A DNA stretch of 64,000 nucleotides, taken from assembly GCF_016616425.1 (NCBI RefSeq), contig NZ_CP067101.1, positions 1 through 64,000 on the forward strand. The letters run 5' to 3'. This DNA is from Bradyrhizobium diazoefficiens (GTDB lineage Bacteria; Pseudomonadota; Alphaproteobacteria; Rhizobiales; Xanthobacteraceae). Both the position numbers and the translations under genes were made by a program. A model generated the notes under the pieces. That model was not told where the DNA came from and made no database searches. It was given only the letters and a program-made list of their open reading frames with translations. Shown in pieces: positions 37,944 to 47,712 of this stretch. Every line of letters starts with the position of its first letter. Within the stretch, counting starts at the first letter, position 1.

Positions 37944-38762
37944 ATGAGCTACGTCGAAGCCACCGATACCTCCCTGCGCAAGACCGGACAGATCAAGCTG
38001 CATGGACCGAGCGCCTTCGCCGGCATGCGCAAGGCGGGCGCGCTGGTGGCGAAGTGCCTCGACGAGCTGACCGACATCGTCGGGCCGGGCGTGCCGACCT
38101 CGCGCATCGACGAATTCGTCCGCGAATTCGCTTTCGGCAACCACGCCTATCCGGCGACGCTGATGTATCGCGGCTATCGCTACTCGACCTGCACCTCGCT
38201 CAACCACGTGGTCTGCCACGGCATGCCCGGCGACCGTCCGCTGAAAGAGGGCGACATCGTCAATGTCGACGTCACCTTCATCGTCGATGGCTGGTACGGC
38301 GATTCCAGCCGGATGTATGCGGTCGGCCCGATCGCGCGCAAGGCCGAGCGGCTGATCGAGGTGACGTATGAGGCGATGATGCGCGGCATCGCCGCGGTGA
38401 AGCCCGGCGCCACCACCGGCGACATCGGCCATGCCATCCAGAGCTTCGTCGAGCCCCAGGGCATGAGCGTGGTGCGCGACTTCTGCGGTCACGGTCTCGG
38501 GCGCATGTTCCACGACGAGCCGAACATCATCCATATCGGCCGGCCCGGCGAAGGCGTTCAGCTCAAGCCCGGCATGTTCTTCACCATCGAGCCGATGATC
38601 AATCTCGGCAAGCCGCATGTGAAGATCCTGTCCGACGGCTGGACCGCCGTCACCCGCGACCGCTCGCTGTCGGCACAGTTCGAGCACTCCGTCGGCGTCA
38701 CCGCCACCGGCGTCGAGATCTTCACGCTGTCGGAGCGGCACGGTGAGAAGCAGATCGGGTGA
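37944..38762 (+). CDS. map: Methionine aminopeptidase, type I
   Basis: 272-residue metallopeptidase that removes the initiator Met from nascent proteins. The five metal ligands are in NVDVTFIVDGWYGDSSRMY (two Asp), CGHGLGRMFHDEP (His), MFFTIEPMINLG (Glu) and AQFEHSVGVTATG (Glu). Substrate His is in SLNHVVCHGMP. Length fits type Ia with a short N-terminal extension. ATG 37944 has no strong ribosome site. Confidence 0.96.
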   Translation: MSYVEATDTSLRKTGQIKLHGPSAFAGMRKAGALVAKCLDELTDIVGPGVPTSRIDEFVREFAFGNHAYPATLMYRGYRYSTCTSLNHVVCHGMPGDRPLKEGDIVNVDVTFIVDGWYGDSSRMYAVGPIARKAERLIEVTYEAMMRGIAAVKPGATTGDIGHAIQSFVEPQGMSVVRDFCGHGLGRMFHDEPNIIHIGRPGEGVQLKPGMFFTIEPMINLGKPHVKILSDGWTAVTRDRSLSAQFEHSVGVTATGVEIFTLSERHGEKQIG

Positions 38763-38776
38763 TGCCCGGGCATCGG

Positions 38777-39373
38777 CTATCGCCGGCGGCGGAATGACGA
38801 TGGCGCCCTCTTGTAGGTGGCAGCAAAGGCGTCGTTGAAACGCCGTACGCTGCCGAAGCCAGCCGCAAACGCAATCTCCGCCAACGTCATGTCCGTCTGG
38901 TCGATCAGACGCTTGGCTTCCTGCACGCGCCGCGTTGCCGCGATCTCGCTCGGGCTCGCGCCGGCGTGGCGCATGAACAGGCGCAGCAGATGGCGCGGCC
39001 CGACGCCGAGGGCTTCCGCAAGCTCGGTCATCGACGCCCGATCCAGAAAACCGTCATGGATGAGCCGCATGCCGCGCGCCACGGTGGTGGCCGTTCCCAT
39101 CCAGGCCGGAGAACCCGGCGCGGTTTCCGGCCGGCAACGCAGGCACGGGCGAAAGCCGGCCCGTTCGGCGGCTGCAGCGGTCGCATAAAAGGTGACGTTC
39201 TCCGAACGGGCGGGGCGCACCGGACAGACCGGCCGGCAATAAATGCGCGTCGAGCGCACCCCGGAAAAGAACAGGCCGTCGAACGCGCGCGCACGCGAAA
39301 GACGCGCCCGATCGCAGGTTTCCCAATCGAGATGCGGTGGCAGCGCTTGCCGATGTGCCGGGCCTGTCGCCAT
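38777..39373 (-). CDS. AdaA-like methylphosphotriester-DNA methyltransferase/AraC regulator
   Basis: 198-residue two-domain protein. The N-terminal Ada zinc module has Cys46, Cys50, Cys77 and Cys80 (YCRPVCP and PCLRC), with the same 4-27-3 spacing as E. coli Ada (38, 42, 69, 72), where the first Cys takes the methyl group from a DNA phosphotriester. The C-terminal AraC helix-turn-helix pair spans about 98-195 (MTELAEALGVGPRHLLRLFM, IAFAAGFGSVRRFNDAFAAT). No Ogt methyltransferase or AlkA glycosylase domain is fused, as in Bacillus AdaA. It is divergent from the EamA gene at 39505. Confidence 0.88.
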   Translation of the reverse strand: MATGPAHRQALPPHLDWETCDRARLSRARAFDGLFFSGVRSTRIYCRPVCPVRPARSENVTFYATAAAAERAGFRPCLRCRPETAPGSPAWMGTATTVARGMRLIHDGFLDRASMTELAEALGVGPRHLLRLFMRHAGASPSEIAATRRVQEAKRLIDQTDMTLAEIAFAAGFGSVRRFNDAFAATYKRAPSSFRRRR

Positions 39374-39504
39374 GGCCGCAGAATAGTTGCAGCACGACGC
39401 GACGAGTAGCTGAAATCGGACTCGATCGGGCGATGAGGTCCGAATTCAGCCAGCCTGCGTCACCGCTCCGGATCATGGTGCCGACACATCCCGGAGCGAA
39501 TCGC

Positions 39505-40425
39505 ATGAGCACGCAGGTCCAACAAACGATGTCGCAGCAAACCTCTCTCGCCGTCGAGATCGGGCTCCTGCTGCTGCTCTCGCTGATCTGGGGCAGCTCG
39601 TTCACCCTCATCAAGGTCGCGATCCCCTCGATTCCGCCCTTCACGATGGTGGCCGCGCGGGTAACGATCGCGGCCATTCTCCTGGTCCTGCTCGCAGCGG
39701 CGCAGGGACACGCCCTGCCCCGCCAAGGATCGGTATGGGCCGCCTTCCTCGTGCAGGGGCTGTTGCAAAGTGCGCTGCCGTTCACCCTGATTAGCTGGGG
39801 CGAGATGCATATCGCAAGCGGTCTCGCCGGCGTGCTCAATGCGACCCCGCCGATGTTCGTGCTGGCGATCGCGACGATGACCGCACGCGGGCGGCAGACC
39901 ATCAGCGGCCTAAGGATCATCGGCGTCGCGCTCGGCCTTGCGGGCGTTGTCGCGACGATAGGGGCCGACGCGCTGTCCGGGATCGGCACGGCGGCGCCAC
40001 TGGCCCAGATGGCGGTGCTCGGCGCGAGCCTCTGCTACGCGCTCGCCCCGATCTGGGGCCAGCGCTTCTCAAACCTCCCTGCGATCGTCACGGCAGCCGG
40101 GGCCATGAGCTGCGCGGCGGCCCTGATGCTGCCCGCAGCCACGGTCCTCGAGCGGCCCTGGACACTGGCGCCGACGACGCCGGCGATTGCGGCGGTGCTT
40201 GGCCTTGCGATCGTCTGCACCGCACTCGCAATGGTGATCTATTTCCGCCTGATCCGCACGCTCGGCCCGCTCGGCACGACGAGCGGCAGCTATCTGCGCG
40301 CGGGCTTCGCCGTCGCACTCGGGACCGCGCTCCTTGGCGAAAGCTTCACATGGTCGATGCTGGCCGGCATGGCGCTCATCGTCACGGGTGTCGTGGCCGT
40401 GACCGCGCCCATGTGGAAGGCATGA
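39505..40425 (+). CDS. EamA/DMT family transporter
   Basis: 306-residue inner-membrane protein with ten helices in two EamA repeats. The first starts IGLLLLLSLIWGSSFTLIKV, the second near AAPLAQMAVLGASLCYALAP. It is a metabolite or drug exporter of unknown substrate. The open frame reaches back to 39337 but MSTQVQQTMSQQTS at 39505 follows a GGAG and starts the first helix. It is divergent from the AdaA-like regulator, with a 131-base gap that would hold both promoters. Confidence 0.88.
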   Translation: MSTQVQQTMSQQTSLAVEIGLLLLLSLIWGSSFTLIKVAIPSIPPFTMVAARVTIAAILLVLLAAAQGHALPRQGSVWAAFLVQGLLQSALPFTLISWGEMHIASGLAGVLNATPPMFVLAIATMTARGRQTISGLRIIGVALGLAGVVATIGADALSGIGTAAPLAQMAVLGASLCYALAPIWGQRFSNLPAIVTAAGAMSCAAALMLPAATVLERPWTLAPTTPAIAAVLGLAIVCTALAMVIYFRLIRTLGPLGTTSGSYLRAGFAVALGTALLGESFTWSMLAGMALIVTGVVAVTAPMWKA

Positions 40426-40486
40426 GGGGAGGATTCTTGCAATTGTCGGTTGAAAAACGCCCGCGACGAGGCAATGCTGGCGTACG

Positions 40487-41200
40487 ATGCCCGCCAAGCC
40501 GGACCACGACAAGAGCAAGCCCGAGGACACGCCGCACTATCACGGCCATCGCGAGCGGCTGCGCGAGCGCTTCTACAATGCCGGCGCGGATGCGCTGAGC
40601 GATTACGAGCTTCTGGAGATGGCGCTGTTTCCGGCGCTGCCGCGGCGCGACACCAAGCCGCTGGCGAAAACGCTGATCAAGACGTTCGGCTCGTTCGCCG
40701 AGGTCGTGCATGCGCCGGTGGCGCGTTTGCGCGAGGTCGAGGGCATCGGCGAATCCGCGATCAACCAGCTCAAGCTGATCGCCGCGGCGGCACACCGCGT
40801 GACCAAGGGCGAGGTCAACAGCCGCAACGCGCTGTCGTCCTGGAACGAGGTGATCGCCTATTGCCGCACCAGCATGGCCTTCGCCGACAAGGAGCAGTTT
40901 CGCCTGCTGTTCCTCGACAAGCGCAACCAACTGATCGCCGACGAGGTGCAGCAGACCGGCACCGTCGACCACACCCCGGTCTATCCGCGCGAGGTGATCA
41001 AGCGCGCGCTGGAATTATCGGCGACCGCGTTGATCCTCGTCCACAATCACCCCTCGGGCGATCCCTCGCCGTCGCAGGCCGACATCCAGATGACGAAAGC
41101 CATCATCGACATCGCCAAGCCGCTGGGGATTGCCGTGCACGATCACATCATCGTCGGCAGGAACGGGCATGCGAGCTTGAAGGGGATGAAGTTGATCTAG
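40487..41200 (+). CDS. radC: RadC family JAB1-type protein
   Basis: 237-residue protein. The N-terminal half has a helix-hairpin-helix ([20 protein letters not shown], residues about 78-97). The C-terminal JAB/MPN-type domain has the metal motif [16 protein letters not shown] (near residues 183-198), with the usual upstream Glu. The biochemical role of RadC is not settled; older claims of DNA repair activity are doubted. The last 159 bases are repeated, diverged and frameshifted at 44300-44459, which suggests an insertion at the 3' end of this gene. Confidence 0.93.
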   Translation: MPAKPDHDKSKPEDTPHYHGHRERLRERFYNAGADALSDYELLEMALFPALPRRDTKPLAKTLIKTFGSFAEVVHAPVARLREVEGIGESAINQLKLIAAAAHRVTKGEVNSRNALSSWNEVIAYCRTSMAFADKEQFRLLFLDKRNQLIADEVQQTGTVDHTPVYPREVIKRALELSATALILVHNHPSGDPSPSQADIQMTKAIIDIAKPLGIAVHDHIIVGRNGHASLKGMKLI

Positions 41201-41279
41201 GTCATCTGACCTACAACTGATGTGCCGAGCTCTCGCCGCCAGAATGACGATAGCTTTGGCTGAACGGCACGGCCACTTT

Positions 41280-42896
41280 TCACGTTTCTGGAACACCGGC
41301 TTTGCGAAGCCCGGTCAGCAACCGATCGAGACACATTGGGTCGAAGACGATGTAATCCCTCAGCACCTGAGCGATTGAAAAGTCCGGCCGGTGTTTTAGC
41401 GTCTCCCGACTCTCCTGCTCCGCGCCTGTGTGGTCGCCAAGATGGCCGAGTGCCGACGTGATGATCATGTGCGGCACCCAGGTGTCGAAGGAGTGGATGG
41501 ATTCACGGGCGAGTTCAACCGCTTTGGCATCATTGCCTAGATAGAGATAGCCGACGGCGAGGACGTTGAGGTACTGACGTGCGCTCGGCGCGAAAGGACT
41601 CAAACGGAGCGCCCATTCGGCCTGCCGAATACCTTCGTCGCAGCGGCCAGATTGGATCAGGAGCCGGCCAAGGATCGCATAGGCGTGTGCGAAGCTTGGA
41701 TTGAGTGCGATCGCTCGCTTCGCTGCATCGATCGCGGATTCTGGTTGGCGACTGAAAGTCAGGCTCCAGGCCAACGCCAGATGCGATAAAGCGTCCCGAT
41801 CGTCGAGCAAGATGGCACGGCGTGCACGGTCGAGAATGTCTTTCGGGTCATGTGTTGCATAGCAGAAGAAAAGATCCTCCGCCTGACTCCACGCAATCGC
41901 GGCGTGTGCGGGCGCGAAACTGGGGTGGAGCGCGAGCGAACGTTCGAGCAGACGGCGCGCCTCGGCATTGCCCTCCCGCGTGCGTTGCGCGATCAACGCC
42001 ATACCGCGATGGAACAGCTCCCAAGCGCCGAGGTTTTCCGGCGGCGTGGCCTTGGTCCGGTCGTATTCGGCGCGGCCCAGTTCCGGCTCGATCTGTCCCG
42101 CGATTTCCCGAGCGATCTCGTCTTGGACGGCAAAGATATCGTCGAGCTTGCGGTCGAACCGCTCCGCCCAGACGTGATTTCCGGTACTACCGTCGAGGAG
42201 TTGGGCAGAAATCCGGACGCGTCCAGCATCCCTGCGGACACTGCCTTCGACGACATAGCGTACACCGAGCGTCGCCGCGATCTCGCATACGTCGGGGAGC
42301 TCGCGCTTGTAACGGAGCGTCGCATTGCGCGCGATCACGAAGAATTGCCGGATGCGGCTGAGCGCCGTGATGAGGTCCTCCGTGATCCCGTCGATGAAGA
42401 AGTCCTGTTCGGCGTCGTCCGACATGTTGGTGAACGGTAGGACCGCGATCGACGGCCGATCCGGGAGTCCCATTGTTGTGGCTGAGGGGTCGGAGGACCT
42501 CTCAACAGGCAAGGAACTGATGACTGCAAGGGGCTTCTCCACCTCGCCAACGAACCGAACGCCCTTTCGCGCGATGGTGCGGATGAGGCGTTGCTGGTCG
42601 CCGTCATCGCCGATCGCACGGCGCGCCGCATTGATGCGACTGATCAACGTCGATTCAGATACGATGCGGCCGTTCCAGACAGCCTCCAGTAGATCGTCTT
42701 TGGTGACCACTCGGTCACGGTTCTCGATCAGATGGACCAGCAGGTCGAACACCTGGGGTTGAACCGGCACAGGGCTTTCGCCGCGCCACAGCTCACGCCG
42801 GTCGGTATCCAACACATACTTCTCGAAATAGAGGCGCACCCTATCGTCTCCAACGGGAGGCTCCCGCCGCAGTCGGCATGTCAATGGAAAGAGCAT
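41280..42896 (-). CDS. CadC-like winged-helix regulator with TolB-like and TPR domains
   Basis: 538-residue regulator. The OmpR/CadC-type winged helix is N-terminal (residues about 20-115: [52 protein letters not shown]). A TolB-N-like region follows ([20 protein letters not shown] then [13 protein letters not shown], near 148-195, and [20 protein letters not shown]). The C-terminal part has several TPR units ([40 protein letters not shown]). There is no membrane segment, unlike CadC. Such proteins are common in rhizobia and usually control adjacent genes; the divergent methyltransferase is the obvious target. The N-terminus may start later. Confidence 0.88.
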   Translation of the reverse strand: MLFPLTCRLRREPPVGDDRVRLYFEKYVLDTDRRELWRGESPVPVQPQVFDLLVHLIENRDRVVTKDDLLEAVWNGRIVSESTLISRINAARRAIGDDGDQQRLIRTIARKGVRFVGEVEKPLAVISSLPVERSSDPSATTMGLPDRPSIAVLPFTNMSDDAEQDFFIDGITEDLITALSRIRQFFVIARNATLRYKRELPDVCEIAATLGVRYVVEGSVRRDAGRVRISAQLLDGSTGNHVWAERFDRKLDDIFAVQDEIAREIAGQIEPELGRAEYDRTKATPPENLGAWELFHRGMALIAQRTREGNAEARRLLERSLALHPSFAPAHAAIAWSQAEDLFFCYATHDPKDILDRARRAILLDDRDALSHLALAWSLTFSRQPESAIDAAKRAIALNPSFAHAYAILGRLLIQSGRCDEGIRQAEWALRLSPFAPSARQYLNVLAVGYLYLGNDAKAVELARESIHSFDTWVPHMIITSALGHLGDHTGAEQESRETLKHRPDFSIAQVLRDYIVFDPMCLDRLLTGLRKAGVPET

Positions 42897-42914
42897 GGAA
42901 AATCAATACGGCTT

Positions 42915-42928
42915 CAAGGTCAACCTTG
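42915..42928. promoter_or_regulatory. Operator-like dyad between regulator and methyltransferase
   Basis: CAAGGT (42915-42920), CA, ACCTTG (42923-42928) is a perfect inverted repeat in the 84-base divergent gap, 52 bases from the methyltransferase ATG and 18 from the regulator ATG. It is a candidate binding site for the CadC-like regulator. Confidence 0.5.
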
Positions 42929-42980
42929 CGCTCCGAAACTAATCTGGCTGCATTCCCTACCCCCATCGGGAGACTCCGCC

Positions 42981-44024
42981 ATGAACCAGCAAATTGAAGC
43001 GAAAGACCTCAACGCGAGGGCATCAGTAACACCGGACGATATCATGCAGCTCGGCTTCGCCTTTTGGGGCTCAAAGACGCTTCTGAGCGCAGTCGAACTC
43101 GGTCTGTTCACTTTGCTGGCCGACGGGCCGCTCAGCGCAGACGTGCTGACGACGCGGCTGAAGCTTCATCCGCGCAGCGTCCGAGACTTCCTCGATGCGC
43201 TGGTCTCGCTCGGGCAGCTCGAACGTAATGATGGCTTGTACTCCAACACGGCGGCCGGCGCCCAATTTCTCGACCGACGCAAACCAACCTATGTCGGCGG
43301 AATACTCGAAATGGCGAACGCGCGGCTTTATCCATTCTGGGGTGCGCTGACCGAAGCCTTGCGTACCGGCGAGCCGCAGAACGAAGCGAAGCAGGGTCGC
43401 GACCTGTTCGACGAGATATATCGCAACCCGGAGATTCTCTCAGAGTTCCTCAAGGCGATGACGGGATTGAGCCTCGGCGCCGCGCACGCTATTGCAGAGA
43501 AATTTCCTTGGGCTGACTACAAGAGCTTCGCTGACATCGGCACCGCACAGGGCGGCCTTGCGGTCGAGCTTGCACGGGCGCATCCCCATCTCTCTGGTAT
43601 CGGCTTCGATCTGCCGGTGGTGAGGCCGCATTTCGAAGCCTACGCGGCGCGGCACGGTCTCTCCGCGCGGCTCTCATTCCAAGCCGGTGACTTCTTCGCG
43701 CAGGCGATGCCGCCTGCGGATGTGCTGATCATGGGGCATATCCTGCACGACTGGAGCCTTGACAAAAAGCGGACGCTGATACGCAAGGCCTACGAAGCGT
43801 TACCGTTCGGCGGCGCGCTGATCATCTATGATCCGATTATCGACGATGACCGTCGGCGCAATGCCTTTGGATTGCTGATGAGCCTGAACATGCTGATCGA
43901 GACCCGCGGGGGCTTCGACTTCACGGGAGCGGAGTGTGTGAGTTGGCTCAGGGAGGCAGGTTTTGTGGAGACGCGAGTCGAACCGCTGATCGGTCCGGAC
44001 TCGATGGCGGTTGGCATCAAGTGA
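42981..44024 (+). CDS. SAM-dependent O-methyltransferase (plant-caffeate/tetracenomycin type)
   Basis: 347-residue class I methyltransferase of the COMT-like group. The N-terminal dimerisation domain (residues about 20-110) has [20 protein letters not shown] and [20 protein letters not shown]. The SAM-binding domain shows [20 protein letters not shown] (near 182-201), the acidic end of strand 2 in [11 protein letters not shown], and [18 protein letters not shown] with the catalytic-type His of HDW. Typical substrates are phenolic or polyketide hydroxyls; the substrate here is not known. It is alone with its regulator, in the radC-flanked islet. Start 42981 has GGGAG upstream. Confidence 0.9.
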   Translation: MNQQIEAKDLNARASVTPDDIMQLGFAFWGSKTLLSAVELGLFTLLADGPLSADVLTTRLKLHPRSVRDFLDALVSLGQLERNDGLYSNTAAGAQFLDRRKPTYVGGILEMANARLYPFWGALTEALRTGEPQNEAKQGRDLFDEIYRNPEILSEFLKAMTGLSLGAAHAIAEKFPWADYKSFADIGTAQGGLAVELARAHPHLSGIGFDLPVVRPHFEAYAARHGLSARLSFQAGDFFAQAMPPADVLIMGHILHDWSLDKKRTLIRKAYEALPFGGALIIYDPIIDDDRRRNAFGLLMSLNMLIETRGGFDFTGAECVSWLREAGFVETRVEPLIGPDSMAVGIK

Positions 44025-44299
44025 GGGAGACTAGCGGCAGCTTTATGCCGCAACCGCTCATAGCTGACGGTCCATGTCGTGGCCTTAGGTTGATCAGCAG
44101 CCTGTCTTCGTCCAGAGCTAGAACCGACTTGCGCTCGTGACCGCGCGTGACCAGCCGACACGTTGCAAGAGCGTTTGTGAGGCAACATGATGATCGCCAA
44201 CTGTCACGGACTGCCGTCCCCTGTTGGCGTCCCCAGTCACTTCCTCGACCGTAAAAGCCGAAGCGTACTCAGCATCATGGCTGCGACGGCGGTTTCCTG

Positions 44300-44459
44300 C
44301 ACACCCACCCGTCAGGCGATCCCTCGCCGTCGCAGGCCGACATCCAGATGACGAAAGCCATCATCGACATCGCCAAGCCGCTGGGGGATTGCCGTGAACG
44401 ACCACATCATCGTCGGCAGAAGCGGGCATGCCAGCCTCCGCGGGCTGCGGTTGATTTAG
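44300..44459 (+). pseudogene. radC: radC 3'-end remnant
   Basis: 160 bases aligned with 41042-41200 of intact radC. The middle 70 bases are identical; then one extra G in a GGGGG run breaks the frame. The last 30 bases differ at about ten positions but encode similar residues ([10 protein letters not shown] versus [10 protein letters not shown]), so this is a diverged allele, not a fresh copy. No radC sequence precedes 44300. Confidence 0.85.
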
Positions 44460-44735
44460 GTGCTTGGCAACGCGTTGGCGCTCGCGCAACGGCGGCGAAC
44501 AGCTGTGCGAAAGAGTCTGCTGGATATCAGCTCGCGCAATCCGGGCTAAAACGTCTCCGGCGGTAGCTGATGGATGGTTGCGAAGGCCAGTGGGTCTCTA
44601 TCGGCGCATCTGTCGTAACGTTCCTCTTGGAGCATCCCTCGCTGAAGGTTCATTCCCTCTCACACTTGGACAGAGCGCGGGACGGGCGGCACCACCATGA
44701 ATGCCAATAGGGTTGCTTGAGCAGGTCCGCGTGTA
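44460..44735. other. No gene seen
   Basis: Between the radC remnant and the end of the 44736 gene. Short open frames exist but show no protein features. The stretch 44025-44299, between the methyltransferase and the remnant, is likewise empty. Confidence 0.5.
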
Positions 44736-45110
44736 TCAAGCATCGACCCAGCGCTGCACGGCCTCAGCGGTATCGGCCGGCGTGGTGTTGAAGCAGATCG
44801 CGGCGTCCGGCGCGAGGCGATGGACGAGGTTGAGCACCTTCTCGAACAGCAGCAGGCGCTCCTTCGGCTCGCGCAGGCCGGCGCCGATCACGATGCAGTC
44901 GAAGCGCTCGTCGCACAACGCCGCCGTCACCGCGGCCTCGGCGGTCGCATCGAGATCGATCAGACAGCTCGTGACCTCGAAGCCGAGACCGCGCAGGCGC
45001 AGGAGCTGAGCCTCGACGTAGCTGCGGACATGCTCCGGCGTAAGCTGCGGGAATGCGCTATGGTCGGCATTGCCGGGTTCGATGCCGATCGCGAGGATGC
45101 GTTTGGCCAT
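44736..45110 (-). CDS. Conserved hypothetical protein
   Basis: 124-residue protein with alternating strands and helices (MAKRILAIGIEPGNADHS, then YVEAQLLRLRGLGFEVTSCL, CIVIGAGLREPKERLLLFEK, AICFNTTPADTAEAVQRWVD). The pattern of a central strand after CIVIGAG and a fold of about 120 residues suggests a Rossmann-like small domain, possibly response-regulator-like, but no motif settles this. It lies 102 bases downstream of the AprI/Inh gene on the same strand and may belong to the same transcript. No function is assigned. Confidence 0.7.
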   Translation of the reverse strand: MAKRILAIGIEPGNADHSAFPQLTPEHVRSYVEAQLLRLRGLGFEVTSCLIDLDATAEAAVTAALCDERFDCIVIGAGLREPKERLLLFEKVLNLVHRLAPDAAICFNTTPADTAEAVQRWVDA

Positions 45111-45212
45111 GCCGGATCTCCCAACGAAATCACCTCTTCCGTCAACGGGATGTCCGGTCTGCTGGTTCCGCTCTCGCGCGGCGTCATTCGCCTGCGACGA
45201 ATGTCCGGGCGC

Positions 45213-45905
45213 CTACTGTCGCAGCATGATCAGGGGATCGGCGGTATCAGGGACGCGCCGCCACTGCGCGTTGTCGTCAGCCTCGAACTGCCAGGCCTCG
45301 CCCGATTTCGACATCAGGATGATCTGGCCCCGCTCGAGCCGCCACTGCGTCGGGTTGAACTGCGCGATGGTCGCGTCGCATTTCGGCTTGAGGAAGACCT
45401 GGAAATTGTCTGGACCGGCCTCGGTGTTGGTCAGCGTCAGCCCGCAGACCGGCTGGCCGTTGCCGCGCACCATCGCCCAGTCGCCGATCATCTGGTCCAT
45501 CGACTTGGCCATCGAGCGGGCAGCGGCGAGATCCTGCAGGATGTAGACGCCCTCGCCCTGGCGCACGCCCTCCAAGATGCCGGCCTCGACCTCGGTGAAG
45601 TCGATCACGGCTTCGCCGGTCGCGTCCTGCAGCCGGACGATGTCGAGACCCCGGACGCTCCAGGCGACGATGTCCTTGGTGAAAGGCAGCGCCGCCTTGC
45701 AGGCCGGCTCCAGCTCCAGCTTGAAAGCCTGACCTGCGGCATCGCCCTTGAGGGTGACGACGCAGGTCTTGCTGCGCTCGGCGGTCGAGAGCTCCCATTG
45801 CCCGATCATTTCCTTCTTCAGGCTCGTTGCATCCTGCGCATGCGCGATGCCGATCGCGGCCACGTGGGCCGCGGCGGCGAATGCAACGGCCCGAAGAACG
45901 GCCAT
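45213..45905 (-). CDS. Secreted AprI/Inh-type protein with two inhibitor domains
   Basis: 230-residue protein with a signal peptide (residues 1-23, cleavage at AHA-QD). Two tandem Inh-like beta-barrel units follow: first about 30-125 (GQWELSTAERSKTCVVTL, with Cys48 and Cys69) and second about 138-230 (GDWAMVRGNGQPVCGLTL, with Cys154 and Cys176). The paired cysteines 21-22 apart and the GxW start are family features. In Pseudomonas and Serratia a single-domain form inhibits serralysin proteases; the second domain here makes the protein about twice that size. Its ATG overlaps the stop of the dehydrogenase gene by one base (TGATG). Confidence 0.85.
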   Translation of the reverse strand: MAVLRAVAFAAAAHVAAIGIAHAQDATSLKKEMIGQWELSTAERSKTCVVTLKGDAAGQAFKLELEPACKAALPFTKDIVAWSVRGLDIVRLQDATGEAVIDFTEVEAGILEGVRQGEGVYILQDLAAARSMAKSMDQMIGDWAMVRGNGQPVCGLTLTNTEAGPDNFQVFLKPKCDATIAQFNPTQWRLERGQIILMSKSGEAWQFEADDNAQWRRVPDTADPLIMLRQ

Positions 45906-46894
45906 CAGCGCCCCCTAAACGGCGTTTCAGCAACCGGCGTCAACGGCGCCTTGCCGGCGAACCAGGACTTGAGATTGTCGACCACGAGCTGGTCCATCGC
46001 GTTGCGCGTCACCACCGAGGCCGAGCCGATATGCGGCAGCAGCACGACGTTCTGCATGGTCTTGAGCTCGTCCGGCACGGTCGGCTCGGCCGCGAACACG
46101 TCGAGACCGGCGGCGAGGATGGTGCCTGATTTCAGCGCCTGCACCAGCGCCGGCTCGTCGACCACCGACCCGCGCGCGACGTTGACCAGCACGCCGCGGG
46201 GACCGAGCGCCTTCAGCACCTCGGCATTGATCATCTTTTCGGTAGCAGCGCCGCCGGGCACGATCACCATCAACGTGTCCACCGCCTTCGCCATCTCGAT
46301 CAGATCAGGGTAGTGCTTGTAGGAGACGTCCTTGGACGGATTGCGCGAGTGATAGACCACCGGCACCAGCGAGGCGTCGAGCCGGCGCGCGATGGCCTGG
46401 CCGATCCGGCCCATGCCAACGATGCCGACCTTGCGGTCGCGCAGCGAGCCGACGCTGAGCGGATAGTTCTGCGTCTGCCAGAGCCCGGAGCGCACGTAGC
46501 GGTCGGCCTTGATGAACTCGCGCAAGGTGGCGATCAGAAGGCCCATTGCGACGTCGGCGACCTCCTCGGTCAGCACGTCGGGCGTGTTGGTGACGATGAT
46601 GTTGTGCTCGGCCGCGTATTTGGAGTCGATGTGGTCGTAGCCGACGCCGAAGCTCGCGATCATCTCGATCTTGGGTAGCTGCGACAGCGAATCCTTGTCG
46701 GCACGGACGGTGTGATAGGTCACCGCCACGCCGCGGATCTTGTCGCGGATCTCCGGCGTCAACCGCTCGAGGTCGCCGCGCGTCTCGGCCTTGTGCACGA
46801 CGAAATGATCGGAAAACCCGTTCTCGAGGATCGGCCGCGCCGGCCCATAGATCAGAAGGTCGATCTTTTCGGACGAAATCGAACCGGCAGCCAT
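45905..46894 (-). CDS. D-2-hydroxyacid dehydrogenase (GhrB-like)
   Basis: 329-residue NAD(P)-dependent dehydrogenase that reduces glyoxylate, hydroxypyruvate or similar 2-oxo acids. The nucleotide motif is KVGIVGMGRIGQAIARRLDA (near residues 148-167), the substrate side has NVARGSVVDEPALVQALKSG with catalytic Arg region, and the catalytic His is in VVLLPHIGSASVVTRNAMDQ. The start overlaps the permease stop by one base (TGATG), and the end overlaps the AprI/Inh gene in the same way. It is therefore part of the ABC transporter operon. Confidence 0.92.
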   Translation of the reverse strand: MAAGSISSEKIDLLIYGPARPILENGFSDHFVVHKAETRGDLERLTPEIRDKIRGVAVTYHTVRADKDSLSQLPKIEMIASFGVGYDHIDSKYAAEHNIIVTNTPDVLTEEVADVAMGLLIATLREFIKADRYVRSGLWQTQNYPLSVGSLRDRKVGIVGMGRIGQAIARRLDASLVPVVYHSRNPSKDVSYKHYPDLIEMAKAVDTLMVIVPGGAATEKMINAEVLKALGPRGVLVNVARGSVVDEPALVQALKSGTILAAGLDVFAAEPTVPDELKTMQNVVLLPHIGSASVVTRNAMDQLVVDNLKSWFAGKAPLTPVAETPFRGR

Positions 46895-47712
46895 CAGTTT
46901 TCCTTTCCAAGCGCGCTCTCATGCCAGCGCCGTAAAACGAGGTGGGAAACTAGCGCCAGCACCCCATAGATGACAATCCCGGCCAGCGACAACAGCAGCA
47001 GCGCCGCGAACATGCGGGGTATGTTCAATCGATAGCCCGACTCGGCGATCCTGTAGGCCAGCCCGGAGCCGGCGCCCGCCGTTCCCGCCGCGATCTCGGC
47101 CACGACCGCCCCGATCAGCGACAGGCCGCCGGCGATGCGCAGGCCGCCGAGAATGTAGGGCAGCGCCGCAGGCAGCTTGAGGAAGCGCAGCGTCTGCGGC
47201 TTTGAAGCGCCATAGAGCTGGAACAGGCCGGCGAGATTGCGGTCGACCGAATTGAGCCCGAGCGTGGTGTTCGACAGCACCGGGAAAAAGGCAACGATGA
47301 AGGCACAGACCACGACCGCGGTCTGCTGCTCCAGGTAGATCAGGAGCAGCGGCGCAATCGCGATCACCGGGGTGACCTGGAGGACGACCGCATAAGGGAA
47401 TAGCGAGTATTCCACCCATTTCGACTGGTTGAACAACAGCGCCAGCGCGATGCCGCCGATGCTGGCCGCGGCAAAACCTTCGAGCGTGGTTGCAAGCGTG
47501 GTGGCGAGCGATTGTGACAGCACCGCCCAGTCCTTGATCAGCGTCAGGAATATGACGGAGGGCGCGGGCAGCACGTAGCTCGGAATCTCCTTGATGCGGA
47601 CGACCAGTTCCCAGGCGATGAGGCCGGCCGCGAACACGATAACGGGAAGCACCAGGCGCATCGCGCGTTGTGCAGCTCGCGGTTTTGCGGTGACGGAAGC
47701 CTGCGCGGTCAT
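46894..47712 (-). CDS. ABC transporter permease (SsuC/TauC type)
   Basis: 272-residue BPD_transp_1 permease with about six helices. The EAA-loop LKLPAALPYILGGLRIAGGL then SLIGAVVAEIAAGTAGAGSG is typical of the nitrate/sulfonate/taurine permease family. It works with the ATPase at 47709 and the binding protein at 48749. The start 47712 overlaps the ATPase stop in ATGA. An apparent longer frame to 48219 is the shadow of the ATPase gene. Substrate unknown. Confidence 0.93.
   Translation of the reverse strand: MTAQASVTAKPRAAQRAMRLVLPVIVFAAGLIAWELVVRIKEIPSYVLPAPSVIFLTLIKDWAVLSQSLATTLATTLEGFAAASIGGIALALLFNQSKWVEYSLFPYAVVLQVTPVIAIAPLLLIYLEQQTAVVVCAFIVAFFPVLSNTTLGLNSVDRNLAGLFQLYGASKPQTLRFLKLPAALPYILGGLRIAGGLSLIGAVVAEIAAGTAGAGSGLAYRIAESGYRLNIPRMFAALLLLSLAGIVIYGVLALVSHLVLRRWHESALGKEN

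Larger units (their letters stand above)
41201..44299. other. Islet flanked by radC 3' ends
   Basis: The block carries a CadC-like regulator and a divergent O-methyltransferase and lies exactly between the end of radC and a diverged copy of that end. Codon use is more mixed than in the core genes. No integrase or transposase is present, so the mechanism is inferred. Confidence 0.5.
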
